Shown: positions 23,521-32,608, numbered from the stretch's first letter. The stretch is DNA of 33,905 bases from CAZCEC01 sp964497615 (GCA_964497615.1 CAZCEC010000069.1:1-33905); one strand, 5' to 3'. Notes: a model not told the origin generated them from the letters alone. Program-made: numbers and translations.

Positions 23521-24969
23521 TCATGGGCCGCCGCGCACGCGGGCCATTGCCCACTCGTAAAGCTGCTGGTAGCCCACCGCCGAGCGTTCCCAGGAGTAGT
23601 CGGCAGCCATGCCGTTGCGCTGGAGGGCGCGCCAACTCGTCCGGTCCACATTGTAAATGTATATGGCGCGCTGGAGCGCCTGCCAGAAGGCGGCGGTGCT
23701 GTATTCGGTGAAGGTGAAGCCGGTGAGCATGTCCTGCACGGTGTCGGCCAGGCCGCCGGTGGCGCGGACGACGGGCACCGCGCCATAGCGCATGGCGATG
23801 AGTTGGCCCAGGCCGCACGGCTCGAAGCGCGACGGCATGAGGAAGATATCGGCGCCGCCGTAGATGAGTTGGGCCAGCGCGGCATCGTAGGTGAGGAAGG
23901 CCGCCATCTTGTCGCGATGGTAGCCGGCGAATTGCGCGAACATGCCCTCGTATTCCGGCGCGCCGCTGCCCAGCACGATGAACTGCGCCTCGCCCGCCTG
24001 GGCATTGAGCAGCAAGTGGATCACGTGCCCGGTGATGTCCAGGCCCTTTTGCCAGTCGAGGCGCGAGACCATCGCGACGAGCGGGATATCGGGCCGGTCG
24101 GGCAGGCCGGCGCGGGCTTGCAGGGCCTGCTTGTTGCGGGCGCGGGCGTCCAGGTGCTGGGCGTCGTAAGTCGCGGGCAGGCGGCGGTCGGTGGCCGGGT
24201 TCCACACGGCATAGTCCAGCCCGTTGAGCAGGCCATGCACGTCGTAGGACCGGTGACGCAGCAGCCCGTCCAGGTGCGCGCCGCCAGACGGGGTCATGAT
24301 CTCGCGGGCGTAGGTGGGGCTGACAGTGTTGATGAGGGTGGCGTGGTAGATGCCGCGGGCCATGAAGTTGACCTCGCCCACCGCCTCCTCGTGCAGCCCG
24401 TGCGTGATGAGGCCAAGGTAGTTGAAGATGTCCCAGCCGGTGCGGCCCTGGTGGGCGAGGTTGTGGATGGTGAACAGGCTGGCAATGCCACGGAAGCGGT
24501 CGTCGGCCTGCCCGGCGGTGGCCAGCCAGGTGAGGGCCGGGGCCGAGTGCCAATCGTGGGCGTGGACGAGATCGGGCCGCCAGCCCAGGGCGAGAGTCAG
24601 CTCCAGGGCGGCGCGGCAGAAGAAAGCGAAGCGGTAGGGGTCGTCGTTGTAGCCGTACAGCTCGGCCCGGTCGTACAGGTCGCGCTGGGCGATGAAGTAG
24701 ACCGGCACGCTGCTGCCGGGCAGTTGGCCCTCGAACACGCCGGCCGGCGCCCCCCCGCCCCGCACCGGCACCAGCAGGCCGCCTTCGCGCGCGACGAGCC
24801 CGCCGCGCCCAGCGTAGTAATCGGTCTCGATGGCGCGGTAGGCGGGCATGACCACGCGCACATCGTGGCCCAGGGCGGCCAGGTACTTGGGCAGCGAGCC
24901 GCCGACGTCGCCCAGCCCGCCGGTCTTAGCAAACGGGACCACCTCCGCGCTGAGGTAGAGGATCCGCAT
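23521..24969 (-). CDS. glgA: Glycogen (starch) synthase, GT5 family
   Basis: The protein has 482 residues, the normal length. The N-terminus MRILYLSAEVVPFAKTGGLGDVGGSLPK contains the KTGGLGD motif that binds ADP-glucose. Further landmarks are LVHAHDWHSAPALTWL and, in the C-terminal half, IPLVAMVSRLDWQKGLDI, GADIFLMPSRFEPCGLGQL and MRYGAVPVVRATGGLADTV. These define a GT-B enzyme that extends alpha-1,4-glucan from ADP-glucose in the cytoplasm. It is the first gene of a minus-strand run with HicB, DUF2277 and two small genes. A TATAAT six bases before the ATG, with no Shine-Dalgarno site, suggests leaderless transcription. No other glg gene lies in this window. Confidence 0.97.
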   Translation of the reverse strand: MRILYLSAEVVPFAKTGGLGDVGGSLPKYLAALGHDVRVVMPAYRAIETDYYAGRGGLVAREGGLLVPVRGGGAPAGVFEGQLPGSSVPVYFIAQRDLYDRAELYGYNDDPYRFAFFCRAALELTLALGWRPDLVHAHDWHSAPALTWLATAGQADDRFRGIASLFTIHNLAHQGRTGWDIFNYLGLITHGLHEEAVGEVNFMARGIYHATLINTVSPTYAREIMTPSGGAHLDGLLRHRSYDVHGLLNGLDYAVWNPATDRRLPATYDAQHLDARARNKQALQARAGLPDRPDIPLVAMVSRLDWQKGLDITGHVIHLLLNAQAGEAQFIVLGSGAPEYEGMFAQFAGYHRDKMAAFLTYDAALAQLIYGGADIFLMPSRFEPCGLGQLIAMRYGAVPVVRATGGLADTVQDMLTGFTFTEYSTAAFWQALQRAIYIYNVDRTSWRALQRNGMAADYSWERSAVGYQQLYEWAMARVRGGP

Positions 24970-24981
24970 GAAGTGATTATA
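24970..24981 (-). promoter_or_regulatory. TATAAT -10 box giving a probable leaderless glgA transcript
   Basis: On the minus strand a perfect TATAAT (24976-24981) is followed by six bases (CACTTC) and the ATG of glgA at 24969. Transcription would start at the first base of the start codon. No Shine-Dalgarno sequence is present; the expected -35 position holds no clear TTGACA. Confidence 0.5.
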
Positions 24982-25011
24982 GCGGAGGAGCGAGGGTGTG
25001 GGCCGCCTGCG

Positions 25012-25051
25012 CCCCCTTCCCCTGTCGTGGGCATACGACGGGGGAAGGGGG
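25012..25051. other. Long 17-base-pair hairpin between the DUF5666 gene and glgA
   Basis: The arm 25012-25028 (CCCCCTTCCCC then TGTCGT) pairs with 25035-25051 (ACGACG then GGGGAAGGGGG), with one G-T pair, around the loop GGGCAT. It lies after the DUF5666 stop and before glgA on the minus strand. No T-run follows, so it may be a non-canonical transcript end, a stabiliser or a dispersed repeat. Confidence 0.6.
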
Positions 25052-25068
25052 TCGGGGGGATGGGGGAG

Positions 25069-25680
25069 TTACTCGGTCTGGTCGGCGGGCCGCAGGCCGA
25101 TGCGGTTGGCCCACCACTGGCCGTCGTCGCGGCGCTCAGCGCCGAGGACGATATGATCGCCCACGCTCAGGTCGGCGAAGGTCAGTTCGCGGTCCCCGCG
25201 GCTGGCAATCACTGTCTCAGCATCAACGTGGATTTCGTAGACGCGGCCAAGCCGGGTAGTAAAGGTGAAGGACTGGGCGGCAGCGTCAATGGCGCTGATG
25301 GTGCCATGCGCGCGCAGGTGGTTGAGAGGTCCAAAGATGACGACCAGCTTGGCCGTGCCTTGCCCGGCCTCGTCCACTTCGACCGCGCCGAAGATGCGGT
25401 CGCCCACGGCCATGTCGCCCAGGCCCGCCGCCCCGGCGTCGCGGTCAAAGAACTGGGTTTGGGCGCTGACCAGGATTTCGTGAATCTCGCCGCGCCGGCC
25501 AATGACGGTGAAGCTGGAAGCGCCGACGGCCGTCACTTCGCCGCCACGCCAGTAAGTGCCGGGGGCAGGGGCCAGGGCGGTGGGCGGCTGATCGTCTTGA
25601 GCGAAAGCGGCGGTGGCCGGGGCCGCGAGGAGGAGGGCGGCCAGCAGACCTACGAACCAGGGATGGATATTCCGGAACAT
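25069..25680 (-). CDS. Secreted DUF5666-type protein
   Basis: The 203-residue protein starts at ATG 25680, chosen because AAGGAAGG stands just upstream and a signal peptide follows directly (FRNIHPWFVGLLAALLLAAP, cleavage likely after AFA). The frame extends upstream to 25965, but that part is arginine-rich and unlike protein. Two similar beta-domain repeats follow. Repeat 1 has GEVTAVGASSFTVIGRRGEIHEILVSA, then FGPLNHLRAHG; repeat 2 has GTISAIDAAAQSFTFTTRLGRVYEIHV and AETVIASRGD. Both fit the DUF5666 pattern. The function is unknown; it is probably exported to the cell surface. The beta-helix gene is upstream at 25814. Confidence 0.8.
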   Translation of the reverse strand: MFRNIHPWFVGLLAALLLAAPATAAFAQDDQPPTALAPAPGTYWRGGEVTAVGASSFTVIGRRGEIHEILVSAQTQFFDRDAGAAGLGDMAVGDRIFGAVEVDEAGQGTAKLVVIFGPLNHLRAHGTISAIDAAAQSFTFTTRLGRVYEIHVDAETVIASRGDRELTFADLSVGDHIVLGAERRDDGQWWANRIGLRPADQTE

Positions 25681-25813
25681 ATTGACCTTCCTTTCTCTGG
25701 GGGACACTCTCAGGGTGTCCATGCTTCCAGTATTGAGGAGGTCTGTTGCCGGAAGACTTCGGCGGCGTAAAAAAGTCGTAAAGCGCCTGGCAATCCGCTC
25801 CGGACCGGTCGCG

Positions 25814-28270
25814 CTAGGGGACAATGCGCGGCGTAACGGGCAGATCAACCCCTCGCGCCGCCGTGTCCAATGGCGCCGCCTCGGTTCTGATAATCTCCAG
25901 GCCCGCCGATGAGAAACGGATGTAGTAGGCGTAATAGGAGACGCCGAAGCCGCCGCTCGGTCCATACACCCACAGGTCCCAAACGTACCAGACGTCGGGG
26001 CTAAAACCGCCCGGCAGGCTGTTCAGGGTGAAGCTGTCGACGTACCCCAAGGGAGGCTGGGTAAAGAAGTAAGGGCTGCCGGTATTCGGCTCGAACAAGT
26101 TGAACTCGTATTGGTCCGAGGGCGTCGCGCCGCGCTTGTTCCAGGTGAAAGTTGCCGGCAATGCCACGGCGGCCCCCGGCGCCGGACTTACTAGGCCGAT
26201 ATTGGCCACATCAAAAGTCGGTAGTCCGACTGTTCCGCCGGCAGAGTACGAGGTAATTTCAGGGGTATGCCACGTGGTCAGGCGGTTTGTATTGTTAGTA
26301 GTGTTCTGGTACCGAATATAGTAGCGTTGCCCAGGAGCGAGGCCGGGAGCGTTATCAAATAGGTACCACCCGCCCAAGAAGGTAAAGCGGCCATCCACTG
26401 TGCTCCAACTTGATCCGTCGAAGAAACGCAACTCAACATAGATATTGTTGGCTGGCTCGCCATTTTCCAAGACATAGCCTTGGATGCCGGGAATCGGACG
26501 CACAATGGCCGGGAGGTAGGACCGTACTGGCGGAACCTGAACCATATGGCGGGCCACATACGTTCCGCCTATATTTGTTTCGATCTGGGCGCGATTGATA
26601 ATTGAGGTATCGCCAAAGCGCACTTGCGCGGCATAGGTTAGCGACACGACCTCGCCAGGCGAGATGGTGGCGGTCCACGAAATCCCTTGAGCGTAATACC
26701 CAGCGGTACCGTGCGACGCTGTTAAACTGTCTGCCTGGAAATCCAAGGCCATCGGCAATAAATCCACCAAGCTGAATTGCAGCGGCGTGACTACGGTGGT
26801 ATTGGTCAGGGTGACATAGTAGGTGAGGAGGCCGCCAACCTGCGCCTCGGCGGGCGTCACTTGCTTGCCGGCCATCAACCAGCAGGCGGCCTCGTGTTCG
26901 TCCGCGCCAATGTCCACGGCGCTCCCGGCTGGACGCAGCTCGCCATCAATATCAGTCAGCGGCGCGCCTTCGGCTGTTCCCGCGTTCATGGCGCCCGAAC
27001 AATCACTCAGGTGGTAATCCCCGAGGAGCAGCGGATCTGCGGCCAAGTTGCCATCCTGACCCATTAGGTCGCCGTCCTCAATGATCGAGTAGCTGACGAA
27101 ATCAAAGGGGGCCGAGCCCATTATTCCACTCGCGCCGGTCAGGGGCACGCCCGCCAAGTCATCCGCGCCTTCATTCCAGAGGATTGAGTTCAAGACGGTC
27201 ACGCGAACTTGTGGATAAGCGCCATTCTCACGGCGAATGCCGAAGTCGGCATTGTCGGCCAGGGTACTGTTGACGATGACAAGGTAGCCATGGCCATTGG
27301 CAAGCTGGATGCCGCCAGCACCGTTGCGGGCAATAGTGGTATTGGTCATGGCGGCCCGGGGAGGCTCGCCCGCAAAGCCTACGTTTTCGCTGCCCCAATG
27401 GAGGCCAACACCGCCATTATCCAGCACATAACTGCCTTCCAGGCGAGGCAACGCGCGTCCGTAGCCGGCCACCGAAGTTTCCAACCCATGACCGCCATTC
27501 CCAGTAATGCGACCGTCGAGAATAGTTGGCGCGGCGGCGCAGTACGCGTTTCCGGCAGATGAAGCTTGCATGACCAATCCATGCGAACCGTTACCGGCAA
27601 TGGTCACGTCGTTCAGCACCGGCTCCACCCAACAGCCATCGCCGTTGTACATATATGCTTCCAGGACAACACCGACTTCCGTGTTGGACAAAACCTGGGT
27701 ATTAGAAATCCACGGCGAGACTGTGGCACCCGGCATGTAAACATCGTCATGGGTGGAAAGATGTAGGCCCAGACGATTGTTAGAAACCCGCAGGTCAATA
27801 AGCGCGGGGGAGGCCACCCGATTTTGTTCGGCGTGAATGTATAAGCCGCGCTCTCCGCCGCTCAAAGTCAGGCCGCTTATGACAGTATCGCTGAGGATCG
27901 GAGTGGCATCGGCTTCAAGGTAAAGCACATCCTGATCGGGGTCGCCGGAGACTATGGTGCCGCCCGAACCAGCGCCAACGAGGCTCACGCGCGGCAGCAG
28001 CGCCAATGGGAATACCTCACCCGCGCCAGCGTCGAAAGTGCCGGGACCGACATGGATGGTATCGCCCGCGTTGGCCTTGCCAATGGCGCCCGTGATAGTG
28101 CGGCAGGCCGTTGGGATCGAAAGACAACTGTTCCCGTCATTGCCGGCGACACTGACATAGAGGGCGGCGGCAGGAGCCGCGGATACAGCACTCCATTCGC
28201 CCGTTACGGGAAGATTGACTGTGAATAGTCCAACCAACACGACCCAACGGGCTATTCGATTGAGCGACAT
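25814..28270 (-). CDS. Secreted right-handed beta-helix protein with DUF11 module
   Basis: The 818-residue protein begins MSLNRIARWVVLVGLFTVNLPV, a signal sequence. Residues ~35-130 match the DUF1565/pectin-lyase N-cap (LYVSVAGNDGNSC, CRTITGAIGKANAGDTIHVGPGTF). Parallel beta-helix repeats follow to about residue 460, including NGSHGLVMQ and NGGHGLETS and a terminal VDIGADEHEAACWL. Next come a DUF11-type module (PAEAQVGGLLTYYVTLTNTT), SYLPAIVRPIPG, which resembles a motif of Anaerolineae secreted proteins, and a C-terminal carbohydrate-binding-like or Ig-like region. No pectate lyase catalytic set was identified. Base composition is lower in GC than the flanks. An extracellular binding or degradative role is plausible; I would not name a substrate. 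Confidence 0.85.
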   Translation of the reverse strand: MSLNRIARWVVLVGLFTVNLPVTGEWSAVSAAPAAALYVSVAGNDGNSCLSIPTACRTITGAIGKANAGDTIHVGPGTFDAGAGEVFPLALLPRVSLVGAGSGGTIVSGDPDQDVLYLEADATPILSDTVISGLTLSGGERGLYIHAEQNRVASPALIDLRVSNNRLGLHLSTHDDVYMPGATVSPWISNTQVLSNTEVGVVLEAYMYNGDGCWVEPVLNDVTIAGNGSHGLVMQASSAGNAYCAAAPTILDGRITGNGGHGLETSVAGYGRALPRLEGSYVLDNGGVGLHWGSENVGFAGEPPRAAMTNTTIARNGAGGIQLANGHGYLVIVNSTLADNADFGIRRENGAYPQVRVTVLNSILWNEGADDLAGVPLTGASGIMGSAPFDFVSYSIIEDGDLMGQDGNLAADPLLLGDYHLSDCSGAMNAGTAEGAPLTDIDGELRPAGSAVDIGADEHEAACWLMAGKQVTPAEAQVGGLLTYYVTLTNTTVVTPLQFSLVDLLPMALDFQADSLTASHGTAGYYAQGISWTATISPGEVVSLTYAAQVRFGDTSIINRAQIETNIGGTYVARHMVQVPPVRSYLPAIVRPIPGIQGYVLENGEPANNIYVELRFFDGSSWSTVDGRFTFLGGWYLFDNAPGLAPGQRYYIRYQNTTNNTNRLTTWHTPEITSYSAGGTVGLPTFDVANIGLVSPAPGAAVALPATFTWNKRGATPSDQYEFNLFEPNTGSPYFFTQPPLGYVDSFTLNSLPGGFSPDVWYVWDLWVYGPSGGFGVSYYAYYIRFSSAGLEIIRTEAAPLDTAARGVDLPVTPRIVP

Positions 28271-28352
28271 GGGAAGGTCCCCCGCTGACGAAGCCAGATA
28301 AGCGATAGCCGGGCCCAGAGCCCGCCCGCATTATACGCCCGACGCGGCCAGG

Positions 28353-29000
28353 TCAGGAGGCAGGCGGAAACACCACTTCTTCCTTGCCGGCCAGCTTGTC
28401 GTGGATCTTGGCGACGATCAGGTCGAAGTGCTCCGGGTGGTGGACGAAGTCCAGGTCGTCGGCGGGGAGGGTGAGGACGGGGCACAGGTCGAAGCTGACG
28501 AGCCAGTCGTCGTACAGGCGGTTGAGGCGGCTCAGGTAGTCGCCGCTGATGCCGGCTTCGATCTCGCGCCCGCGCCGCCGGATGCGGTCCAGCAGGGTGG
28601 GCGTGGAGGCCTTGAGGTACAGCAGCAGGTCCGGCGGGGGCAGGCTGGCGACGATCAGGTGGAACAGGCGCTCGTAGGCGGCGAAGTCGCGCGCGCCCAG
28701 GTGGCCCAGGTCGCGCAGGGCGCGGGCGAAGATGTAGTAGTCCTCAAAGATGCTGCGGTCGCAGATCGCGCTGGCCGGTCCGAGGGCCAGGGCGCGGTGC
28801 TGCTCGGCGCGGTGGCCCAGGAAGAAGATTTGCAGGTGAAAGGACCAGGCGCTCATATCGGCGTAGAAGTCGCCCAGGTAGGGGTTGTCGGCCACGGACT
28901 CGAAGGCGGTCACGTAGTCGAGCCGTTTGCCCAGCCGCTCGGTGAGCGAGGTCTTGCCGGAGCCGATGTTGCCGGCGACGAGGATAAAGCGTTTCGGCAT
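28353..29000 (-). CDS. Deoxynucleoside kinase family protein
   Basis: The 215-residue protein has the P-loop GNIGSGKTSLTERL at residues 10-23. An FESVADNPYLGDFY segment (about 34-47) and the catalytic CDRSIFEDYYIFA (about 80-92) follow. A lid with RIRRRGREIE and a C-terminal LPADDLDFVHHPEHFDLIV are also as in the family. These kinases phosphorylate deoxynucleosides such as dA, dG or dC using ATP; the exact specificity is not readable. The gene begins five bases after the kinase-FGE gene stop, so they form a unit. Nucleotide salvage fits the nearby class II ribonucleotide reductase, though that gene is separately transcribed. Confidence 0.9.
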   Translation of the reverse strand: MPKRFILVAGNIGSGKTSLTERLGKRLDYVTAFESVADNPYLGDFYADMSAWSFHLQIFFLGHRAEQHRALALGPASAICDRSIFEDYYIFARALRDLGHLGARDFAAYERLFHLIVASLPPPDLLLYLKASTPTLLDRIRRRGREIEAGISGDYLSRLNRLYDDWLVSFDLCPVLTLPADDLDFVHHPEHFDLIVAKIHDKLAGKEEVVFPPAS

Positions 29001-29005
29001 GCGCG

Positions 29006-31165
29006 CTACTCGGGCAGCGCGGACACGGCGCAGCGGAAGCCGACGATGTTACTGCGGGCGTCCGGGACGGCGCTGGAGCGGGCGGCGGCGCGCACGCGCT
29101 CGGGCGAATCCAGCCACGAGCCGCCGCGCAGCACGCGCGTCAGGCCGGCCTCCAGGCCGGGCGGGTTGGCGGTGGGCACGCTCGCCCAGCCGCGAAAGTC
29201 ATACACGTCGTTCACCCACTCCCACACGTTGCCGGCCATGTCGAGCACGTCGTAGGGGCTGGCGCCGGTGACGAAGACGCCCACCGGGCCGGTGCGGGCA
29301 AAGGTGTCGTCGATGGCGCTGTGCCAGGGGGCGGAGCAACTTCCATCGCAGTAGTTCAGGTGACGGCCGTCGAACTCGTCGCCCCAGGGATAAATCAGCC
29401 CGTCGTCGCCGCGGGCGGCCTTTTCCCACTCGGCTTCGGTGGGCAGGCGGCGGCCGGTCCAGGTGCAATAGGCGCCGGCGTCGTTCCAACTCACCTGGAC
29501 CACCGGGTGCTGGGGCAGGGCCGCGGGCGCGCCGGGGCCTTGCGGCAGCGACCAACTGGCGCCGCGCACCCGCTGGGCGTCGGGCGCATAGACCAGGCCG
29601 CCCGGCTGGGCAAAATTGCCCTCGCAGCAGCCGCGCTCGGCGTCGGTCACGTAGCCGGTGTCGAGCACAAACGCCTCGAACTGCGCCACGGTCACCTCCG
29701 TGCGGTCAATCCAGTAAGCATCCAGAAAGACGCGCACTTGCGGCTGTTCATCGTCGAGGGCGTTCGGGTCGAGGTCGGTGGAGCCCAAGAGGAACGGGCC
29801 GGCCGGGACGTAGACCAGGGTCATCTGGTCGGTGGCCCAAATCACGCGGGCGGCGGTGGGCGGCGCGGGCGGCGAGGTGGTGGTGGCTGGCGCGGTGGCG
29901 AGTGCGGCCTGGGTGAGGGCCGGCGCGGCGGTCTGCTGAGCGGCGGTGGCCGAGGCGGCCACAATGGCGGCGGCGGTGATGGGCTGGTTGTCGGCGGTGG
30001 GCATGGGCGCGGCGCGGGTTAGGGTGGCGGGCGGCGCGAGGGTGGCGGTGGGCGCGGGCGCGGCGCCTGGGCTTAGCTTGCTGGCCAGGGTGCCCAGGCC
30101 AAAGACGGCCACCAGCACCAACAAACCGGTGCCCCACAACAGCGTGCGCTGGCGGCGCGTGGGGAACAGCCGGTTGAACAGGGCGGTGAAGCTCTCGTAG
30201 CCGGGCGCCTGCCCCTGGCGCAGCCGCCGGCCCACCCATTGCGCCAGGATGGCAAACTTGCGCCGGGTGGTCAGCAGGCTTCGCCGGCCCGGGCGCGACG
30301 ATTCGGGCGAGCGGCTGACGACCGGCCCAGCCAGCACGGTGGCGCCCAGCGCCTCGGCCAGGGCGGAGGTGAGTTCGTGGGCGGTGGGGTAGCGTTCGGC
30401 CGGGTCCTTGGCCAGGGCGCGGTGGATGACGGGATCAAGCTCGGCGGGCAGGCCAGGGCCGAACAGGCTAATATCGGGGATGCCGGCTTCGAGGTGCTTC
30501 ATCACGATGCCGACGGTACTGTCGGCCTCGTAAGGCACCCGGCCGGTGAACATCTGGTAGGCCATGACGCCCAGCGAGTACAGGTCGCTGCGGCCATCCA
30601 CCGGCAGGCCGCGCGCCTGCTCGGGGCTCATGTAGTGCGGAGTGCCGATCATGTCCACGCCGCTATGCGTGAGGCCGCCGCCTTCGATGAGCTTGGCCAG
30701 ACCGAAATCGGCCAGGAAGGGATTGCCCTGCTGATCGAGCAGCACGTTGCGCGGCTTGATGTCGCGGTGGACGACACGGCGCTCGTGGGCATAGTCCAGG
30801 GCTTCGCCGATCTCGGTGAGATAGCGCAGGACGGTTTGCGGCTCCATTGGCCCGCGCTGGATGAGGTCGTGCAGCGTGCCGCCGTTGACGTAGCGCATAA
30901 CGAGGTAGAGCGTGCCGTCGCGCTCGCCAAAGTCAATCACGGGCAGGATGTGGGGATGCTCCAGCGAGGCCACAATCTGCACCTCGCGCCGGAAGCGGGC
31001 CACGAAATGGGCGTCGTGGCTCAGGCCGGCGGAGAGGATCTTGATGCCGACCATGCGGTCCATGCTGGGCTGGAGGGCCTTGTAGACCTCGGCCATGCTG
31101 CCAGCGCCGATGCGCTCGAAGACGAAGTATTCCCCCAGCTCGCGGCCGACCCAATCGGAGGGCAT
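29006..31165 (-). CDS. Membrane Ser/Thr protein kinase fused to a degenerate FGE-sulfatase domain
   Basis: This 719-residue protein starts with a Hanks-type kinase: Gly-rich loop GAGSMAEV (20-27), Lys42 in VGIKIL, HRDIKPRN (133-140) and DFG (153-155), all intact. A juxtamembrane stretch, a membrane helix (LLWGTGLLVLVAVFGLGTLA) and a Pro/Thr/Ala linker follow. From about residue 445 is an FGE-like domain: MTLVYVPAGPFLLGSTD, YWIDRTEVTVAQFEAF, GRRLPTEAEWEKAARGDDG and a final GFRCAVS. FGE enzymes use two cysteines in the RGGSxxC...CxxxxCAAR region; here it reads RGGSWLDSPERVRAAARSS with neither, so it is probably a ligand-binding module. A cytoplasmic kinase with an external FGE-fold sensor is the likely layout. 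No Shine-Dalgarno site precedes the ATG. Confidence 0.93.
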   Translation of the reverse strand: MPSDWVGRELGEYFVFERIGAGSMAEVYKALQPSMDRMVGIKILSAGLSHDAHFVARFRREVQIVASLEHPHILPVIDFGERDGTLYLVMRYVNGGTLHDLIQRGPMEPQTVLRYLTEIGEALDYAHERRVVHRDIKPRNVLLDQQGNPFLADFGLAKLIEGGGLTHSGVDMIGTPHYMSPEQARGLPVDGRSDLYSLGVMAYQMFTGRVPYEADSTVGIVMKHLEAGIPDISLFGPGLPAELDPVIHRALAKDPAERYPTAHELTSALAEALGATVLAGPVVSRSPESSRPGRRSLLTTRRKFAILAQWVGRRLRQGQAPGYESFTALFNRLFPTRRQRTLLWGTGLLVLVAVFGLGTLASKLSPGAAPAPTATLAPPATLTRAAPMPTADNQPITAAAIVAASATAAQQTAAPALTQAALATAPATTTSPPAPPTAARVIWATDQMTLVYVPAGPFLLGSTDLDPNALDDEQPQVRVFLDAYWIDRTEVTVAQFEAFVLDTGYVTDAERGCCEGNFAQPGGLVYAPDAQRVRGASWSLPQGPGAPAALPQHPVVQVSWNDAGAYCTWTGRRLPTEAEWEKAARGDDGLIYPWGDEFDGRHLNYCDGSCSAPWHSAIDDTFARTGPVGVFVTGASPYDVLDMAGNVWEWVNDVYDFRGWASVPTANPPGLEAGLTRVLRGGSWLDSPERVRAAARSSAVPDARSNIVGFRCAVSALPE

Positions 31166-31186
31166 AGGGGTATATGTTACACCGGG

Positions 31187-31840
31187 TTAGGGAAAGTCGG
31201 TCTGTTCCAGGCCGATGGCGGTCTTGCCCCAATACCAGGCCAGGGCGGCCAGTTCGCGGGTGACGCGGTAGTAGCGCTCGGGCCAGAAGATGCGGCCGGA
31301 TTCGCCCCCGGCCGGCGAGACGTAGGGATGGAGGCCGGCGCGCGTGAAAAGCAGGTGGGCGCGGTAGAGGTGGTAGCTGTCGCTGACGACGATGACGGTA
31401 GACAGGCCGCGCGGCTGGAGCAGTTCGGCGGTGTAAAGAGCGTTCTCCTCCGTGCTGCGCGAGCGGTCCTCGAGCAGAAGGGCGCTGGCCGGCACGCCCT
31501 GCTCGGCGATGATGCCGCAGGCCACCGCGGCCTCGCTGGGGATGGTCTCATCGCCCTGCGCGCCGGTGCAGACGATGAGCGGCGCTAAACCTTGGGCATA
31601 CAATTGTGCGGCGTGGTTGGCGCGGCGCGTGAGCGATGGTCCGGCTACGCCGCCCGGATAGACGCGCGACCCGAGAACGACGATGGCCTGGGCAGGCTGC
31701 GCCTGATCCTGAAACCCATAGGCATCGAGCAGGGCAAGGAGGAGGGGGTAGAGGAGGATGAGCGTGATGAGGCCGCGCAGGAAAAGGCGCCGCTTGTGAC
31801 CGTGTGGGCGCGCGTGAGCGGGCTGTCGTCGAGGACTCAC
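31187..31840 (-). CDS. YdcF-like (DUF218) membrane-anchored protein
   Basis: The protein is about 217 residues from GTG 31840. A frame extends to ATG 31891 and beyond, but that stretch overlaps the divergent MORN gene and its Shine-Dalgarno site, so the later start is preferred though not certain. A basic stretch and one membrane helix (FLRGLITLILLYPLLLALL) are followed by the DUF218 domain: AIVVLGSRVYPGG, SLTRRANHAAQLYAQGLAPLIVCTGA, EDRSRSTEENALYTAELL and VIVVSDSYHLYRAHLLF. Members include the SanA/YdcF/ElyC group, implicated in envelope functions. It is first in a unit with the kinase (21 bases apart) and the nucleoside kinase. Confidence 0.85.
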   Translation of the reverse strand: MSPRRQPAHARPHGHKRRLFLRGLITLILLYPLLLALLDAYGFQDQAQPAQAIVVLGSRVYPGGVAGPSLTRRANHAAQLYAQGLAPLIVCTGAQGDETIPSEAAVACGIIAEQGVPASALLLEDRSRSTEENALYTAELLQPRGLSTVIVVSDSYHLYRAHLLFTRAGLHPYVSPAGGESGRIFWPERYYRVTRELAALAWYWGKTAIGLEQTDFP

Positions 31841-31865
31841 GGCGAAGGGCGAGGAGGGAGGGACA

Positions 31866-32558
31866 ATGAAGGCAAGAATTTCATCAGGCATTCCCCCTAA
31901 CGCGGAAGAGCAGGTGACGGAATTGTACCCGGGTGGAGGCAAACGGAAGACCAGGTATGTGGTGAATGGGAAAACGGTCGGCGTACGCTTCTTCAACGAA
32001 TCAGGCAGTATGGGTTTTGAACTCTCAGTTCGCGACGGAATGCCACACGGACCGTACATCATATGGCATGCAAGTGGGAAGGCGTCTCTGGCGACGACGT
32101 ATGTGAACGGGCTGGAGCACGGCACCGCCCGGCAGTGGGCGGCCGATGGGACGCTGGTGGGCGAGTATCACATGGATCACGGCACCGGGCTGGATTTGTG
32201 GTGGACCGAGGACAGCGAGGGGTACTGGCGGCTGTCGGAGGCGCGATATGTGCAGCGGGGCGCGCGGCATGGTTTCGAGTGGTGGGTGAACGAGGATCAG
32301 GTCACCCTATCCAGCGAGGGTCACTACTGGGGCGGCCAGCCGCACGGTATCCTGCGCGAGTGGAACGCGGCCGGGCGGCTGCGGCGGGGGTTTCCCCAGT
32401 ATTGGGTCCAGGGCGTGAAGGTGACGAAGCGGCGGTATCAGCGCGCGGCGGAACGGGATGCGACCCTGCCTCGCTGGCGGGCCGAGGACGATGCGCCGGG
32501 GAGGAGATTCCCGGCGGAAGTGGAGGCGGCGCTAAGGCCGGCTCGAAATGCATGGTGA
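31866..32558 (+). CDS. MORN-repeat / YwqK-like protein
   Basis: The 230-residue protein starts at ATG 31866 with GGAGGGAGG just upstream. It contains repeated units of the form xGxxxGxxxxWxxxG: GMPHGPYIIWHASGK, NGLEHGTARQWAADGT, GARHGFEWWVNED and GQPHGILREWNAAGR. They fit the MORN and YwqK groups. No signal peptide or membrane helix is visible. Such repeats mediate binding, and YwqK-type proteins are often annotated as antitoxin-like, but no partner toxin is seen nearby. It is divergent from the YdcF-like gene with closely spaced or overlapping 5' ends. A bidirectional terminator (32684-32718) follows the palindromic repeat downstream. Confidence 0.75.
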   Translation: MKARISSGIPPNAEEQVTELYPGGGKRKTRYVVNGKTVGVRFFNESGSMGFELSVRDGMPHGPYIIWHASGKASLATTYVNGLEHGTARQWAADGTLVGEYHMDHGTGLDLWWTEDSEGYWRLSEARYVQRGARHGFEWWVNEDQVTLSSEGHYWGGQPHGILREWNAAGRLRRGFPQYWVQGVKVTKRRYQRAAERDATLPRWRAEDDAPGRRFPAEVEAALRPARNAW

Positions 32559-32608
32559 GAGTCTCGGGTTGATCCTTGAAGATTCACGATCATGCATTGG
32601 AAATGCTT

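Noticed and set aside
23470..25770. Plus-strand frame of 766 codons opposite glgA and the DUF5666 gene
   Set aside because: It is antisense to glycogen synthase, which has all its motifs; the frame is a GC-skew artefact.
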